Of a stretch of 19,961 nucleotides of DNA, positions 1 to 7,530 are shown in pieces. How positions within the stretch are numbered: position 1 is the stretch's first letter; the number at the start of each line of letters is the position of its first letter. The stretch comes from CAYUKK01 sp964445305 (lineage in GTDB: Bacteria > Acidobacteriota > Aminicenantia > Aminicenantales > UBA8522): assembly GCA_964445305.1 (NCBI GenBank), contig CAYUKK010000188.1:1-19961 (forward strand). Reading direction: 5' to 3'. The position numbers and the translations under genes were made by a program. Below the pieces are notes generated by a model. The model worked only from the letters and a program-made list of their open reading frames with translations, was not told where the DNA came from and searched no databases.

Positions 1-1055
1 GTATAGGGCAGGAGCCGGCGGATGAGGAAGTCGGTGAGCCGCGAGAGGGCCAGGGAAAAGCTAATGCCGAGTCCACCCCCGAGCACACAGAGGATGACGG
101 TTTCTGTCCAGATCATCCGAAAGACATCCCAGGGCATGGCACCCATGCTCTTGAGGATGCCGATTTCCTGGAAGCGTTCGAAGACGGACATGAGGATTGT
201 GTTGACCACGCCCAGCATGGCAATGAGGATGGCAATAATGGCGATAGAGAAGACCATCATTCTGGCTGTCGAGACAAGGCTCATGATTGTCTCCTTAACC
301 TGAGCCATAGAGACGACCTGGACATCGGGCAAATCGTAGAGCTTGTTTTCGAGCTCTGTGATATTGGCGTTCCTTTTGACCTTGATGCCGACGGCGGTGA
401 CGAGACCTTCCTTTTGGAAAAGCCTCTGAACGGTCCGGAAGGGGAGGAAGACCGTCCCATCGTCCTGGGTGCCTGATCGCAGGAGCACGCCCACGACCGA
501 AAGCTCGACGTTTTTCTCCGAGATGAGCATCTTGTCGCCCACTTCCCGCTGCTCGAGCTCGGCGACTTCATAGCCCAGGACAGCTTCCAAAGCCTCGGCT
601 TCGGTGAACCAGCCGCCCTGCTTGAATTTGAGGAACGATTTCATGCCCGGATAGGTGGTCGGGTCGACGCCAAGATAGGCGCTCATGCCGCCGCTTTCCC
701 CCTTGTTCGGGTCGAAGACCGCCGCCATGACCATGGGCGTCACCTTTTCGACCTCGGGATGCTGGAGGATATCGTCGAGGACCGACTCTTTCATGTAGCG
801 GAGGCCTGTGCCGCCCTTGAGCATGAGAGTCGCCGCCTCGTAGGGACAGCCCTTGGCCGTCAGCAGCACCTGGAACCCCATGTTGTCGATGTCTTTGTTG
901 AGTGCCGCCTCATAGCCGCGATTAAACCCGAAGAGGCTGGTAAGGACCCAGGCCGAAAGCCCAATGCCCAGGATGGTGAGCAAGGTCCGCGTTTTTTTGC
1001 GGAGAAGGTTCTTATAGGCAACTTCAGAAACACTGATTTTCTTCTTCTTTGCCAT
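1..1055 (-). CDS. MacB/FtsX-type ABC transporter permease (partial, 3' end beyond window)
   Basis: The frame opens with an ATG at 1055 and stays open to the left edge (about 351 codons), so the C-terminus is missing. The start MAKKKKISVSEVAYKNLLRK is a basic cytoplasmic segment. It is followed by a first membrane helix (about residues 24-44), a large periplasmic MacB-PCD-like region (about 45-270) and two C-terminal helices around residues 272-295 and 320-342. Between these lies the FtsX-family coupling stretch FERFQEIGILKSMGAMPWDV. Family knowledge: such permeases pair with a LolD/MacB-type ATPase and move substrates by mechanotransmission across the periplasm rather than through a membrane channel. 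No ATPase of this operon is visible; it probably lies further left. A Shine-Dalgarno-like GAGGAG precedes the ATG, and the FMN-binding-like gene ends only 9 bp upstream, so the two are cotranscribed. Substrate unknown. Confidence 0.88.
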   Translation of the reverse strand, partial: MAKKKKISVSEVAYKNLLRKKTRTLLTILGIGLSAWVLTSLFGFNRGYEAALNKDIDNMGFQVLLTAKGCPYEAATLMLKGGTGLRYMKESVLDDILQHPEVEKVTPMVMAAVFDPNKGESGGMSAYLGVDPTTYPGMKSFLKFKQGGWFTEAEALEAVLGYEVAELEQREVGDKMLISEKNVELSVVGVLLRSGTQDDGTVFLPFRTVQRLFQKEGLVTAVGIKVKRNANITELENKLYDLPDVQVVSMAQVKETIMSLVSTARMMVFSIAIIAILIAMLGVVNTILMSVFERFQEIGILKSMGAMPWDVFRMIWTETVILCVLGGGLGISFSLALSRLTDFLIRRLLPY

Positions 1056-1064
1056 TGAAGCTCC

Positions 1065-1781
1065 TCATCCTGAAGTGAAATACTTCAGGTATTTGTTTCC
1101 CAGGAGAAATTCGTCGACAAGGATGAGGTTCTTTTTGGTTGCTCGCAGGGCGGCCCGGAAATCTGGCTCCGCCTGCGGAGCGGGATTCTTGATGGCCGCC
1201 ACCCGGCTTTCGCCCCGGACCTCGCCGGTCAGGACATCGTAGGCGTAGAAATCTTTCAGGTTAAGCCCGACAAACTGGCGCCCGAACCCCGGATCCCGGA
1301 GGGCCCGGGCATGCTGGTTCGTTAGCTTCTGGAAGTAGAAGGCCCGGATGTTGCCCTCGAGGTCGAGGGCCAGGAAGACCTGGATGCCGCCGTACTGACC
1401 TTTCTGGTTGACGCCGTGGATGTAGCCGATGAGGTCGCTGTCTTTGAAAACTTGATACATGGTGTAAGGAACATCGGCTGTTTCGTAAAGCCCACGAAAT
1501 CGATCCCCCAGGCGCGCCTCGATTTTCTGAAGAAGAGATGGGCCGCCTTTCTCGGCGATGGAGACATAGACCGTTTTGTATCCCGTCGATTCGGGAAAGA
1601 GGCGCTTGACATCGCGGTCTGGGTCGTTGAGGTCACAGCCGACAGCAGCCAGAACAGGGCTTGAAAGAAGAGCCAGGACTATGATGAGGGCAATGATGAT
1701 GGACGGAGAAGCTCCTGAAAAGCAGCTCTTTCCTGAAATCTGGACAATTTCGCCGTGATGGGCCAGGGCTTTCCTTTCCAT
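1065..1781 (-). CDS. Secreted FMN-binding-domain-like protein
   Basis: A 238-residue protein with an N-terminal hydrophobic segment (about residues 27-46, SIIIALIIVLALLSSPVLAA), consistent with a signal peptide or anchor. The mature part has the layout of FMN_bind domains (RnfG/NqrC/NosR type): HGVNQKGQYGGIQVFLALDL, then LEGNIRAF and a region ending QFVGLNLKDF. The covalent-flavinylation motif of RnfG/NqrC (D-G-x-S/T-G-A-S/T) is not apparent, so any flavin would be bound non-covalently, or the fold may have lost it. The ATG at 1779-1781 overlaps the TGA of the upstream beta-barrel gene by one base (TGATG), indicating translational coupling. An FMN-binding-like protein beside a MacB-type permease suggests a redox-linked or envelope-assembly role, but that is inference. 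The family assignment is from pattern resemblance only. Confidence 0.7.
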   Translation of the reverse strand: MERKALAHHGEIVQISGKSCFSGASPSIIIALIIVLALLSSPVLAAVGCDLNDPDRDVKRLFPESTGYKTVYVSIAEKGGPSLLQKIEARLGDRFRGLYETADVPYTMYQVFKDSDLIGYIHGVNQKGQYGGIQVFLALDLEGNIRAFYFQKLTNQHARALRDPGFGRQFVGLNLKDFYAYDVLTGEVRGESRVAAIKNPAPQAEPDFRAALRATKKNLILVDEFLLGNKYLKYFTSG

Positions 1782-2776
1782 CAGAACCGGATTCCTTTGT
1801 AATAATAAACCTGGAAAACGAACCGCGTCTCCCGCCTTTCTCTGTCGCGCTGGGTCATAAAGCGCAGTGTCCAGTCTGGACTGAGAAGATAGGCCACCCC
1901 TACCGAGAAGTGACCCAGGATTTGGTGGTCTGCTTTATAGACTACAGGCTGGAGTTCGACCTTGAGCCGGCTTTCCTCGAGGAGGCTAAGGCCAAGCCGC
2001 CAGAAGAACGCAGCTGAGCTCTCTCCGTTGCGCTCACCAGCCAGGAGTTCGACCCGATTTTCCCAGTTATTCCATAGCCATGTTAAATCGAAGCCGACCA
2101 TGAGGAACCGCAGCGGCTCCTCGGAAAGGATATGGTATCCCATGACCTCGAGGAGCCGGCCGTATCCGGCCGAAAGCCCGAGGCTGAAATTGTCGCGGCT
2201 GAGCACACCGAAGGCGGTCCGACCGGCTAAAAAATAGGAGCGACGGAGCCGGAGGGCCATGCCCGACCCGGTGGTCAAGGACAACCCCGCGTTACCCCAG
2301 GAAAAATCGCGCTCCGCGCCCAATCCCCAGTCCCGGTCAAATCCGAAGCCGTTCATGGAGAGAGGCTGGAGAAGGAGCGAATGGCTATCCAGAGAAGAGG
2401 CAAGGCCAAATTTCGGGCGATTGTGCCCGACCCAGATATCGGCTGGCTTTGTTTTCAACCGGACATAGGCATTGTAGAGCTGTGGTTCTAAAGTTTTTTC
2501 TCCCTCGGCGTTGAAAGCGAGGCGAGCCTGAACAGCCAGCGTGACCACATCGCCCCTTTTGCCCGAAAACTTCTGGATAAGGTCGAACCCGAGGCTCGGC
2601 TTCTGCATGGCTTCCATGAGGTCGATAGAGTAGAAAATAATGTTTCGGGAAGCCGTCCCGTAGCCAGCAATTCCCTGCGCTTCGAAATAAAGAAGGTAGC
2701 TCGAGGAGAAAGCGAGGGCTGGAGTAAAGCCAAAGGCGAAGAGGCCAAGCCAGGTCCCTTTTTTAACCTTAGACAT
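1781..2776 (-). CDS. Outer-membrane beta-barrel protein of unknown function
   Basis: A 331-residue protein. The open frame extends upstream to 3049, but that extension only mirrors the preceding gene. The ATG at 2774-2776 (MSKVKKGTWLGLFAFGFTPA) gives a normal signal peptide cut near ALAFSSSYL. The rest alternates short hydrophobic and aromatic strands with polar turns and ends in YYYKGIRF. A terminal phenylalanine is the usual BAM recognition residue of outer-membrane barrels. Repeated strand-like blocks such as GLSLTTGSGMAL and VGFDLTWLWNNW fit a porin or transporter-like barrel. The start overlaps the end of the YtkA-like gene by 8 bp and has no good ribosome-binding site of its own, so expression probably depends on coupling. 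No specific barrel family was recognised. The neighbours suggest an envelope transport or redox complex. Confidence 0.75.
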   Translation of the reverse strand: MSKVKKGTWLGLFAFGFTPALAFSSSYLLYFEAQGIAGYGTASRNIIFYSIDLMEAMQKPSLGFDLIQKFSGKRGDVVTLAVQARLAFNAEGEKTLEPQLYNAYVRLKTKPADIWVGHNRPKFGLASSLDSHSLLLQPLSMNGFGFDRDWGLGAERDFSWGNAGLSLTTGSGMALRLRRSYFLAGRTAFGVLSRDNFSLGLSAGYGRLLEVMGYHILSEEPLRFLMVGFDLTWLWNNWENRVELLAGERNGESSAAFFWRLGLSLLEESRLKVELQPVVYKADHQILGHFSVGVAYLLSPDWTLRFMTQRDRERRETRFVFQVYYYKGIRF

Positions 2777-3269
2777 GGAACTTGAAGTTGCCGGCGAAGA
2801 CAGGCTTTTCACCCTCATAGAAGGTGAGCTGGACTTCCCATTCGCCGGGCATGACGATGTGGATGGGCAAAAGGTAGTTTCCATACTTGTTGAGCTGGAA
2901 CTCCTGCTCGCCCGAATCATGAGCCCCGCGCATGGACGGCATATCGGAGCGGCCTTTGATGGTGAAATGGGTGAGCTGGCGGTCCTCCTGGTCATAAACC
3001 TGGATCTTGAGGATGACGGTCCCCAGCTTGGGTTTTTCACTGAATTCATAGATGAAGTAGGTTTTTTCGTTGATGGGGCATTTCTTGCCCGGTCCAGGGA
3101 GCGGAAAGGGTGGAACTGGAGGCTTTTCTTCCGGCGCAGTCATCTGAGGAGAGGCGGAAGAATCGCTCCGGATATAAGCAGCGATGAGGAGAAGGTTAGC
3201 GCTGGCGATGATGAAGCAAAAAACGGCTAATTTTCCGAAAAACCTGTCTCTTGGCGTTTTCCTGGTCAT
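2769..3269 (-). CDS. Membrane-anchored YtkA-like domain protein
   Basis: A 166-residue protein whose start is well supported by AAGGAG eight bases before the ATG at 3269. Residues about 11-31 form a single membrane helix, then a proline-rich linker (about 45-62) leads to a periplasmic beta-sandwich-like domain. The pattern near the C-terminus is MPSMRGAH, then a G-Y step, then MPGEWEVQLTF and a final FKFHV. It resembles YtkA-like/FixH-type domains, which carry an MP-x-M-x-x-x-H block and a later G-x-W-x-V strand. Such domains occur near copper or other metal and cytochrome-assembly genes in other bacteria. Whether this one binds metal is unknown; the Met and His residues in MPSMRGAH would be candidates. 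It is the first gene of the left operon. Confidence 0.65.
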   Translation of the reverse strand: MTRKTPRDRFFGKLAVFCFIIASANLLLIAAYIRSDSSASPQMTAPEEKPPVPPFPLPGPGKKCPINEKTYFIYEFSEKPKLGTVILKIQVYDQEDRQLTHFTIKGRSDMPSMRGAHDSGEQEFQLNKYGNYLLPIHIVMPGEWEVQLTFYEGEKPVFAGNFKFHV

Positions 3270-3338
3270 AGGTTTATCTCCTTTATCAGATTTCAGTCTA
3301 ATTTATACTATTTTTATAGAATCTATAAGAATAATATA

Positions 3339-3367
3339 ATTTTATCATTTTACAGGCGGATAGTCAA
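3339..3367 (-). promoter_or_regulatory. Predicted sigma70-type promoter of the YtkA-like/barrel/FMN/permease operon
   Basis: Read on the minus strand there is TTGACT (3362-3367), a 17-bp spacer and TAAAAT (3339-3344), each box one base from consensus. The predicted transcript start lies about 60 bp before the ATG at 3269. The stretch 3291-3350 is strikingly AT-rich compared with the neighbouring genes. Alternative TATAAA-like hexamers closer to the gene (3302-3307) lack a good -35 partner. Confidence 0.5.
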
Positions 3368-3394
3368 CCAAACATCAGACATCTTGGATTCCAT

Positions 3395-3561
3395 GAAAAG
3401 AATGGGTCCTGCCTCCTCTATACCCGTCCGTCCTTGCGGTCCGTCCTCGCGTCCTCCTCTCTCTTCGAAAAATGAGCCCGCGCTGCATTTTCCTTGAGGG
3501 CTTTTCTTCTCTTTTCCTAAGCAGAAAGCCCGCACATTTTGCCGGGAATAAGAATGGGGTC
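3395..3561. repeat. Possible REP/RAYT-type repeat relic in the 306-bp gap between the two minus-strand operons
   Basis: The gap 3270-3575 holds no convincing gene. Two near-identical blocks, GAAAAGAATGGGTC (3395-3408) and GAATAAGAATGGGGTC (3546-3561), lie in direct orientation and enclose a tandem 13-mer (3426-3451) and a pyrimidine-rich tract. From general knowledge, GAATGGGGTC-type blocks are typical of ends of REP elements mobilised by IS200-like RAYT transposases; no transposase is present here. A weak CCCG/CGGG stem (3529-3546) might assist termination of the upstream operon, but it is not a convincing terminator. Confidence 0.35.
3426..3451. repeat. Tandem 13-bp repeat
   Basis: GTCCGTCCTTGCG (3426-3438) is followed directly by GTCCGTCCTCGCG (3439-3451), with one mismatch, and then by TCCTCC. 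It lies in non-coding DNA inside the possible REP-like relic. Confidence 0.7.
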
Positions 3562-3575
3562 AACAAAATGAAGAG

Positions 3576-4343
3576 TTATTTGCGGAGGGAGGCTTTGGTG
3601 AAGAGGTAGTCGGGGATCGGAGTGTCGAACTCGATGGCGTCGACGATGAACTCCGTCCCCTCGCCCGCCTTGAGGACATCCTTGAAGATGACCCGCTCGG
3701 GAACGAAGCGGCCCTGGATGCGCACGACGCTTTTCACTTCGGTTGTCTTAAGGAGCATGCCGCTCCGAGCGTAGCGCTCTTCACGGAGGACGACGAAGCG
3801 CGTCTTATCAACCCAGATTTTTCGCGACGGGTAGGCAACATCCGGTGTTCTCGCCTTGAGCTCGAGTACCCAGCACGGGGCGTCAAGGACCGTTTCTTCG
3901 CCGACGACTGTTGCTTCATAGGTGCTCAGCAGCCGCCGGTCTTCCATCATGTCCTCGTAAGAGAGGTCCGAGCCCATAACCGACTGGCGGAGCATGTGTC
4001 CGGAGATGAGGATAGTCCGGTCGGTCGAGGGTGAGTAGGTCCACAACTGGTCGCCGAGTTTTAGCATCTTGGTTCCCCGCTCGCGCGGCGGCGCCAGGTA
4101 CTCGGTGAAGGCCTTGTCCTCGCCCTGGATCCAGGATTTCGCCTCAACCGAGCGGCTGCCGCGGCGGCCGTGGATGACCATCCTGGAGGTGACAATTTTG
4201 TTCCCGGAGACGATGTTCTCATCGACGCGATGGAGAATCCATTCGGCTAAGGGGGTCTGTTGCGCTCCCTTCGACCACGCCGCGAGCAGCCAACTCGCCC
4301 ATCCCCATGCGGCCAGCCCCAGGAGAGCAGTTATTCGTCTCAT
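3576..4343 (-). CDS. LolA-like outer-membrane lipoprotein-sorting protein
   Basis: A 255-residue protein with an N-terminal signal peptide (MRRITALLGLAAWGWASWLLAA). It has the hallmarks of the LolA_like/outer-membrane lipoprotein-sorting family (PF17131 type): an early beta-strand pattern, FTEYLAPPRERGTKMLKLGD, LWTYSPSTDRTILISG and the diagnostic MGSDLSYEDMM near residues 124-134. A later conserved part reads YPSRKIWVDKTRFVVLREER. Relatives are periplasmic half-open beta-barrels that carry hydrophobic cargo such as lipoproteins or lipids. The ATG overlaps the stop of the FtsX-type permease gene by four bases (ATGA), so it is translationally coupled. Its place as the last gene of a permease-permease-ATPase operon suggests it receives or delivers the cargo handled by that transporter. 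The exact cargo is unknown. Confidence 0.9.
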   Translation of the reverse strand: MRRITALLGLAAWGWASWLLAAWSKGAQQTPLAEWILHRVDENIVSGNKIVTSRMVIHGRRGSRSVEAKSWIQGEDKAFTEYLAPPRERGTKMLKLGDQLWTYSPSTDRTILISGHMLRQSVMGSDLSYEDMMEDRRLLSTYEATVVGEETVLDAPCWVLELKARTPDVAYPSRKIWVDKTRFVVLREERYARSGMLLKTTEVKSVVRIQGRFVPERVIFKDVLKAGEGTEFIVDAIEFDTPIPDYLFTKASLRK

Positions 4344-5626
4344 CCTTCGAATTCCTTCATCAACGTCGAGGTTTTTCGGCGGTAGATGCCGATTCCGGAG
4401 ATGGCCGTACCGAGAAACGTGGCGCCGAGGCCGGGCAGAAACCCGATGACAAAGCTCACCGGCGTCACCTGAGTGCGGAGGACGTTGGAAAACATCAGCG
4501 ACGAGCTTTTCATGAGCGAGCTGATGTCAATCCCGTGGGCCTGGATGAAGTAGGAGATGGCGAGGCCCACGGCCGTGCCGGCCACCGTGCCGAAGACGGC
4601 GATGACCATGGATTCAGCGATGAGCGAGCGGTAAAGATGGCCTTTATCCTCGCCCATGGCCAGCCGAATGCCGATTTCGCCGTATCTCCGGAGCGAGCCC
4701 ATGAGCCCGGCGTTCCAGAGCACAATCGACATCGCCACCACGAAAACGAGAACGACCGCCATCGAGAAAATCCTCATCATGGCCAGCAAGTCGGCCAGCC
4801 CGCTCTGGCTCTTGAGCGTCACCATGACGGGCAGGAATTCGCTGGTGCCCTCTTGCGTTTGTCCTTCGTAGCGGGCGTTAAACCGCGCTGCCAGGACCTC
4901 GGCTTCTCTCTCCCGATAGAGGAAATCCCTGTAAAACCCCAGGATTTCGCCGGCCGCGTCGTCCATATCAAGAGCGTGCTGGATATCCCTGATATCGGCC
5001 ACGACTGCTCCCCGGTCCATGGCCGTGACGCCAAAGCGGAGCGTGCCGGTCACCTTGAAATTGGCCATGGCCATGCTGCCGTGCATGGTCGAGCTGATGA
5101 GGCTCGCCGTGTCGCCGGGCCGGACATCGAGCGTTTTGGCCAAATCCGCGCTGATGAGGATTTCGCCGGGTCCTTGCGGTGCGCGGCCCTCGATAACCGC
5201 TGGGCCGATGTCCAGGATCCTCCATTCCGGGCTTTCTCTCCCGAAGAGGTCAAGCGCCAGCCCCACCACCACCCCCTGGGCCCGCGTCTCGCCGGCTTCG
5301 TCCGGGATGTCGAGAAGCCCGGCAAATCGGATGCGCGGCGTCCACAGCATGTCGGGGAACTCGCGGCGGAGCTCATCGACGAGCGCTTCGATGCCGACAT
5401 AGGCCAGGTCGTTGGGAAACTGCTCGGCTTCGGCCGCATAGGCCCGGGACATGATTTTCACGTGGCCCGTCGAAAAGCGAGCGCTCGATTCCACAAAATC
5501 ATTCTCGAGTCCCTTGATATAGCTATAGAGGAAAACGGTGAGCATCACGCCCACCGCCACCGTCAGGAAAGGAAAGAGGCTCCGCGACCGATCGCGGACA
5601 ATCCCCTTGAAGAGGAACTCGATCAC
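4340..5626 (-). CDS. FtsX/LolE-type ABC transporter permease
   Basis: A 428-residue permease starting at GTG (5626), which overlaps the upstream permease stop as GTGA. Helix 1 spans about residues 17-38. A large periplasmic MacB-PCD-like domain follows (about 40-280), then helices at about 284-306, 337-361 and 388-413. This four-helix layout with a periplasmic domain after TM1 is that of LolC/LolE/MacB. The cytoplasmic coupling segment RYGEIGIRLAMGEDKGHLY sits at 314-332 between TM2 and TM3. It follows a second permease and an ATPase and precedes a LolA-like gene, matching a heteromeric LolCDE-like transporter. A specific substrate cannot be read from the sequence. A long plus-strand open frame across this gene (4307-5752) is an antisense artefact of the GC-rich coding sequence. 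Confidence 0.9.
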   Translation of the reverse strand: MIEFLFKGIVRDRSRSLFPFLTVAVGVMLTVFLYSYIKGLENDFVESSARFSTGHVKIMSRAYAAEAEQFPNDLAYVGIEALVDELRREFPDMLWTPRIRFAGLLDIPDEAGETRAQGVVVGLALDLFGRESPEWRILDIGPAVIEGRAPQGPGEILISADLAKTLDVRPGDTASLISSTMHGSMAMANFKVTGTLRFGVTAMDRGAVVADIRDIQHALDMDDAAGEILGFYRDFLYREREAEVLAARFNARYEGQTQEGTSEFLPVMVTLKSQSGLADLLAMMRIFSMAVVLVFVVAMSIVLWNAGLMGSLRRYGEIGIRLAMGEDKGHLYRSLIAESMVIAVFGTVAGTAVGLAISYFIQAHGIDISSLMKSSSLMFSNVLRTQVTPVSFVIGFLPGLGATFLGTAISGIGIYRRKTSTLMKEFEG

Positions 5627-6798
5627 GTTATCCTCCCCCGCAGTGCTTCGGTCGGCTTGAGCTTGGCGATTTTTCGGGTCGGAAGGAAACTGACGATGGT
5701 CGTCACCAGCATGACGAGGACGGTCGTCCCGACGATGAGGCCGGCGGTGTAAACAGGGAAAATCCTCTCGCCGATGGCCAGACCGTAGCTGTCGACAGCT
5801 TCAGGCATCGCCCAGCCAGTCCGCGCGAAAATGGTCAGGAAGGGAATGCCGTAGATGGCTGCGACGATGGCCGCTAGAACCCCGTGAAGGGCGCCCTCGA
5901 GGGTAAAGATCTGGATGATTTTGGCTCGGGTCATGCCGAGGGCCATGAGCGTCCCCATTTCCTTGCGCCTCCGCCAGATGGAAAGGACCTGGGTGTCGAA
6001 GATGGCCAGCATGGCCAGCAGGAGGAGGACAACATAGAGGATGGTCGCGCCGAGCGTCTTGCTCCGGACGACGCCGTAGATATCCTGAAGGAGAACGTCC
6101 AGGCCGACAAAAGGCCAGCCCGCCACTTGGCCGGGGAAAGGAGTTCCTTTGGCCAGGGTGACGAGCGTTGCCTCGCCCTCCATTCCGGCCAGCGCGCGGA
6201 GAGTAGGGAGCGAAACCCAGACCTGCCCGACGTCGATGGACTGGACAGTCGTCCGCAAGACCTGGACGATGCGGATATCGCGGGCGTCGAACGCCCCCCG
6301 CGCGTCGCGCCAGCGCAGGGTCACTGTATCGCCCACCTTGAGCCCGCTGGCTTTGGCCATGCGGCTTCCGATGATGGCCGGTACCTCTTCTTCTCCCGCT
6401 TTGAGGAACGACGAGGGGAAGATGAGAACATGCTGGTCCGGGTCGATTCCCTTGATGAGGACGGGCACGAACCGGCCCTGCGGGTAGAGGGTCCCCTGGA
6501 TGACGAGGACAGCCGTCGCCCCTCCTTTTTCGATGAGCCTGGCCAGCGGCTCGGGCACCGGACCGTGAGCCTCGTCGAGCGTCAAGGGGTTGAAAGGGTC
6601 GTATTTTTCGTGCCAGTACTGGCCGCCGCCGTACTCGGCGTCGGTGAGTGCCCGGATCGCCTGGCGGCTCATGCCGCGGTAAAGGCCCTGCGTCCAGATG
6701 ATGACGACGAAGGCGAACGAAAGAACGATGACGTTAAGCCAGGTGCGAAGCCCGGCGCCGAGCAAGTTGCGCAGGGCCAGCTTGAAAAGGACTCTCAT
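5623..6798 (-). CDS. FtsX/LolC-type ABC transporter permease
   Basis: A 391-residue permease. TM1 is at about residues 18-36, a periplasmic domain at about 40-245 and three C-terminal helices at about 250-270, 303-325 and 350-372. The coupling segment RRRKEMGTLMALGMTRAKI (276-294) is a clear FtsX-family signature. The protein ends RKIAKLKPTEALRGRIT, a common C-terminal form in this family. The start lies one base after the stop of the ATPase gene, and the stop overlaps the next permease by four bases. The two permeases are different enough in sequence to form a heterodimer. Together with the ATPase they would make a LolCDE- or MacB-like inner-membrane complex that extracts or transfers hydrophobic envelope cargo (inference). 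Confidence 0.9.
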   Translation of the reverse strand: MRVLFKLALRNLLGAGLRTWLNVIVLSFAFVVIIWTQGLYRGMSRQAIRALTDAEYGGGQYWHEKYDPFNPLTLDEAHGPVPEPLARLIEKGGATAVLVIQGTLYPQGRFVPVLIKGIDPDQHVLIFPSSFLKAGEEEVPAIIGSRMAKASGLKVGDTVTLRWRDARGAFDARDIRIVQVLRTTVQSIDVGQVWVSLPTLRALAGMEGEATLVTLAKGTPFPGQVAGWPFVGLDVLLQDIYGVVRSKTLGATILYVVLLLLAMLAIFDTQVLSIWRRRKEMGTLMALGMTRAKIIQIFTLEGALHGVLAAIVAAIYGIPFLTIFARTGWAMPEAVDSYGLAIGERIFPVYTAGLIVGTTVLVMLVTTIVSFLPTRKIAKLKPTEALRGRIT

Positions 6799-6799
6799 T

Positions 6800-7516
6800 T
6801 CATCCTTCCGGTCGTCGCCCCGGCGTCATGATTTCGTCCTGGGCCACCCGGCCGTCAAAAAGGGTAATCTTGCGGCGGAGGTAGCTGATGACTTTCTCGT
6901 CGTGGGTGGCGAAGATAAACGTTGTCCCCATCTCCCGGTTGAGCTCTTCCATGATTTCGAGGATGTTGTAAGAGTTTTCGGCGTCGAGGTTGGCCGTTGG
7001 CTCGTCAGCCAGAATGATGGCCGGCTTCTTGACGATGGCTCGGGCGATGGCCACCCGCTGCGACTGCCCTCCCGAAAGCTGGGCCGGCCGGGATTTGGCC
7101 CGGTCGGCCAGCCTGACCCACTCCAGAGCTTCCATGACCCGGCGTCGCCTCTCCGCCGCCGAAAGCCCGAGAAGGAGGAGGGGGAACTCGACGTTTTCAA
7201 AAACCGTGTACACGGGAAAGAGGTTAAAGGTCTGGAAGATGAACCCGATGTGTTCGTTGCGGAGGCGAGCAGCCTGTCGGGCCGTGAGCGCCTCGACACG
7301 CTTGCCCATGACGATGGCGCTTCCCCGCGTAGGCGCGTCGAGAGAACCGATGATGTTGAGGAGGGTTGTCTTTCCGGAGCCGCTCGGACCGACGAGGCCA
7401 GCGAACTCGCCCTTCTTGAAGTCGAGGTTGACGTTGTTGAGGGCGATGAGCTCGTGCCTTCCCATGGGGTAGATTTTGACGAGGTCTCGGGTCTGGATCA
7501 AAACCGAATTTTCCAT
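6800..7516 (-). CDS. LolD/MacB-type ABC transporter ATP-binding protein
   Basis: A 238-residue ATPase with all nucleotide-binding motifs: Walker A GPSGSGKT (43-50), Q-loop FQ (94-95), signature LSGGQSQR (147-154), Walker B ILADEPTANLD (168-178) and the switch histidine in THD (His205). The length and DEPTANLD form are typical of the LolD/FtsE/MacB branch that partners with FtsX-type permeases. The start is supported by CAGGAGAG just upstream of the ATG. It sits 14 bp after the beta-barrel gene and one base before the first permease, so it clearly belongs to the same transcript. It powers the transporter formed by the two downstream permeases. Confidence 0.95.
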   Translation of the reverse strand: MENSVLIQTRDLVKIYPMGRHELIALNNVNLDFKKGEFAGLVGPSGSGKTTLLNIIGSLDAPTRGSAIVMGKRVEALTARQAARLRNEHIGFIFQTFNLFPVYTVFENVEFPLLLLGLSAAERRRRVMEALEWVRLADRAKSRPAQLSGGQSQRVAIARAIVKKPAIILADEPTANLDAENSYNILEIMEELNREMGTTFIFATHDEKVISYLRRKITLFDGRVAQDEIMTPGRRPEG

Positions 7517-7530
7517 CGCTGGCTCTCCTG

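Noticed and set aside
4307..5752. 481-codon plus-strand open frame
   Set aside because: It lies wholly antisense to two well-supported permease genes, and its His/Arg/Asp-rich sequence is the usual mirror of GC-rich coding DNA.
5884..6831. 315-codon plus-strand open frame
   Set aside because: It is antisense to the first permease gene; the composition is a shadow pattern with no recognisable domain.
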